A stretch of 64,000 nt of DNA, from the NCBI RefSeq assembly GCF_009389715.1, contig NC_052392.1, positions 32,337,227-32,401,226 on the forward strand. The letters are read 5' to 3'. The position numbers and the translations under genes were made by a program. Shown here one piece after another: positions 63,127-64,000 of the stretch (its first letter is position 1; every line of letters starts with the position of its first letter). The DNA comes from Phoenix dactylifera. Lineage: Eukaryota > Streptophyta > Magnoliopsida > Arecales > Arecaceae. The notes below the pieces were generated by a model. It worked only from the letters and a program-made list of their open reading frames with translations. It searched no databases and was not told the DNA's origin.

Positions 63127-64000
63127 ATGACAACCCCATTTGGATCTTCCCACATTGAGGGTCAGTCCACCCAAAGACCCCCATTCTTTAATGGATCCGA
63201 CTACTCATATTGGAAGGTTAGGATGAGAATATTTATCCAAGCCCAAGACTATGAGATGTGGACCATTGTAATAAATGGACCATACATCCCATCCATCTAT
63301 GTAGAGGGTGTCACTGTACCCAAACTCGAAAAGGATTGGGATGACCATGACATGAGAAAGGCACAACTCAATTCCAAAGCAATGAATGTGCTTTAATGTG
63401 CATTAGATAGGAATGAATTTAATAGAGTCTCTACTTGCAATTCTGCAAAAGAGATTTGGGATAGACTTGAAGTGACCCATGAGGGCACGAATCAAGTCAA
63501 AGAATCCAAAATAAACATATTGGTTTATAAGTATGAACTATTTAAGATGGATTCTAATGAAACAATCACTTGCATGTTCACTAGATTTACTGACATTGTC
63601 AATGGCCTAAAAAGCCTTGGCAAAAACTATACTAACAGTGATCTTGTCAGGAAGATTCTTCGCTGTCTACCAAGATCATGGAAAGCCAAGGTGACGGCAA
63701 TCCAAGAAGCCAAGGACTTGAACAAGCTACCACTTGAGGAGCTTCTTGGATCCCTAATGACGCACGAGCTAACAATGAAGCAACACAGCGAAGAAGAGTC
63801 CTCCCATAAGAAAAAGGTAATAGCTCTCAAATCTACATCATCTAACAAAGACTTGTCTTGCAGTAGCAGCAGTGAAGAAGAAGATCATGAGGGAGAGGAT
63901 GATGAGGCTCTTCTCGTACGTAAGTTCAGAAGATTCATCAACCAAAAGAAGTCCTTTCATCAAAGGAGAGGCCCCTCAAATTTCTATCGAAAGGATAAAG
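63127..64000 (+). pseudogene. Copia gag, N-terminal part with an internal stop
   Basis: The frame starts MTTPFGSSHIEGQ and shows the Copia gag N-terminal domain (FNGSDYSYWKVRM), followed by the UBN2-type gag core (EIWDRLEVTHEGTNQVKES; ILRCLPRSWKAKVTAIQ) and an acidic Ser/Glu stretch. A TAA at 63394-63396 interrupts an otherwise open frame that runs to the window edge. The zinc knuckle and pol are outside. One stop suggests a fairly young but non-functional copy, or a sequence error. Confidence 0.85.

Noticed and set aside
1-64000. CRISPR array, bacterial operon, rRNA cluster or viral genome
   Set aside because: No regular spacer-repeat array, no ribosome-binding-site spaced gene runs, and no rRNA-like sequence; the palindrome array at 61.4-62.2 kb has variable short fillers inside an LTR and is not a CRISPR.

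Overview
The window is plant nuclear DNA, most likely from a monocot. Genes have GT-AG introns up to 5.6 kb. The UDP-glycosyltransferase genes are intron-less and GC-rich, while intergenic DNA is AT-rich and full of plant-type transposons (Copia with an initiator-Met-tRNA primer site, L1-like LINEs with RNase H tails, hAT/Mutator/Harbinger-type MITEs). A palm or a relative is plausible but unproven. I see no bacterial, viral, CRISPR, rRNA or confident tRNA feature.

Layout. 17-3439 (-): the first six coding exons of a plastid-type HSP90, running off the left edge, with heat-shock elements just upstream. 8025-16750 (-): a complete five-exon ABHD17-like alpha/beta hydrolase with an unusual repeated basic C-terminal tail; its 5.6-kb first intron carries two hAT-type insertions. 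17.2-31.7 kb: gene-poor DNA with a long AT microsatellite, two LINE remnants and two pairs of inverted MITEs. 31789-33553 (+): a root meristem growth factor (RGF/GOLVEN/CLEL) peptide precursor, followed at once by exons for a second, different RGF-type peptide. 37604-38994 (+): a UGT89-like glycosyltransferase broken by a frameshift and a stop in its PSPG box. 39.9-43.7 kb (-): a decayed LINE. 44864-52182 (+): a three-exon RING-plus-PHD finger protein with a hAT-type MITE in its first intron. 52.8-57.4 kb: LINE RNase H debris, a solo LTR with target-site duplication, a perfect hairpin and a 138-bp AT-rich tandem array. 57558-58994 (-): an intact UGT89-like paralogue of the broken gene. 59.4-61.2 kb: more RNase H tails. 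61.2-64 kb (+): the 5' LTR, primer-binding site and start of gag of a SIRE-type Copia element that runs off the right edge.

The genes do not form one pathway; they look like an ordinary mix of housekeeping, signalling and metabolic genes. The most unusual signals are an array of about twenty GAGTCGACTC palindromes in the Copia LTR, paired at an almost constant 21-bp spacing, and the two back-to-back RGF peptide modules whose splice phases would let one signal-peptide exon serve either peptide. All exon boundaries were read by eye from splice sites, frame and family similarity; no database search or transcript evidence was available.
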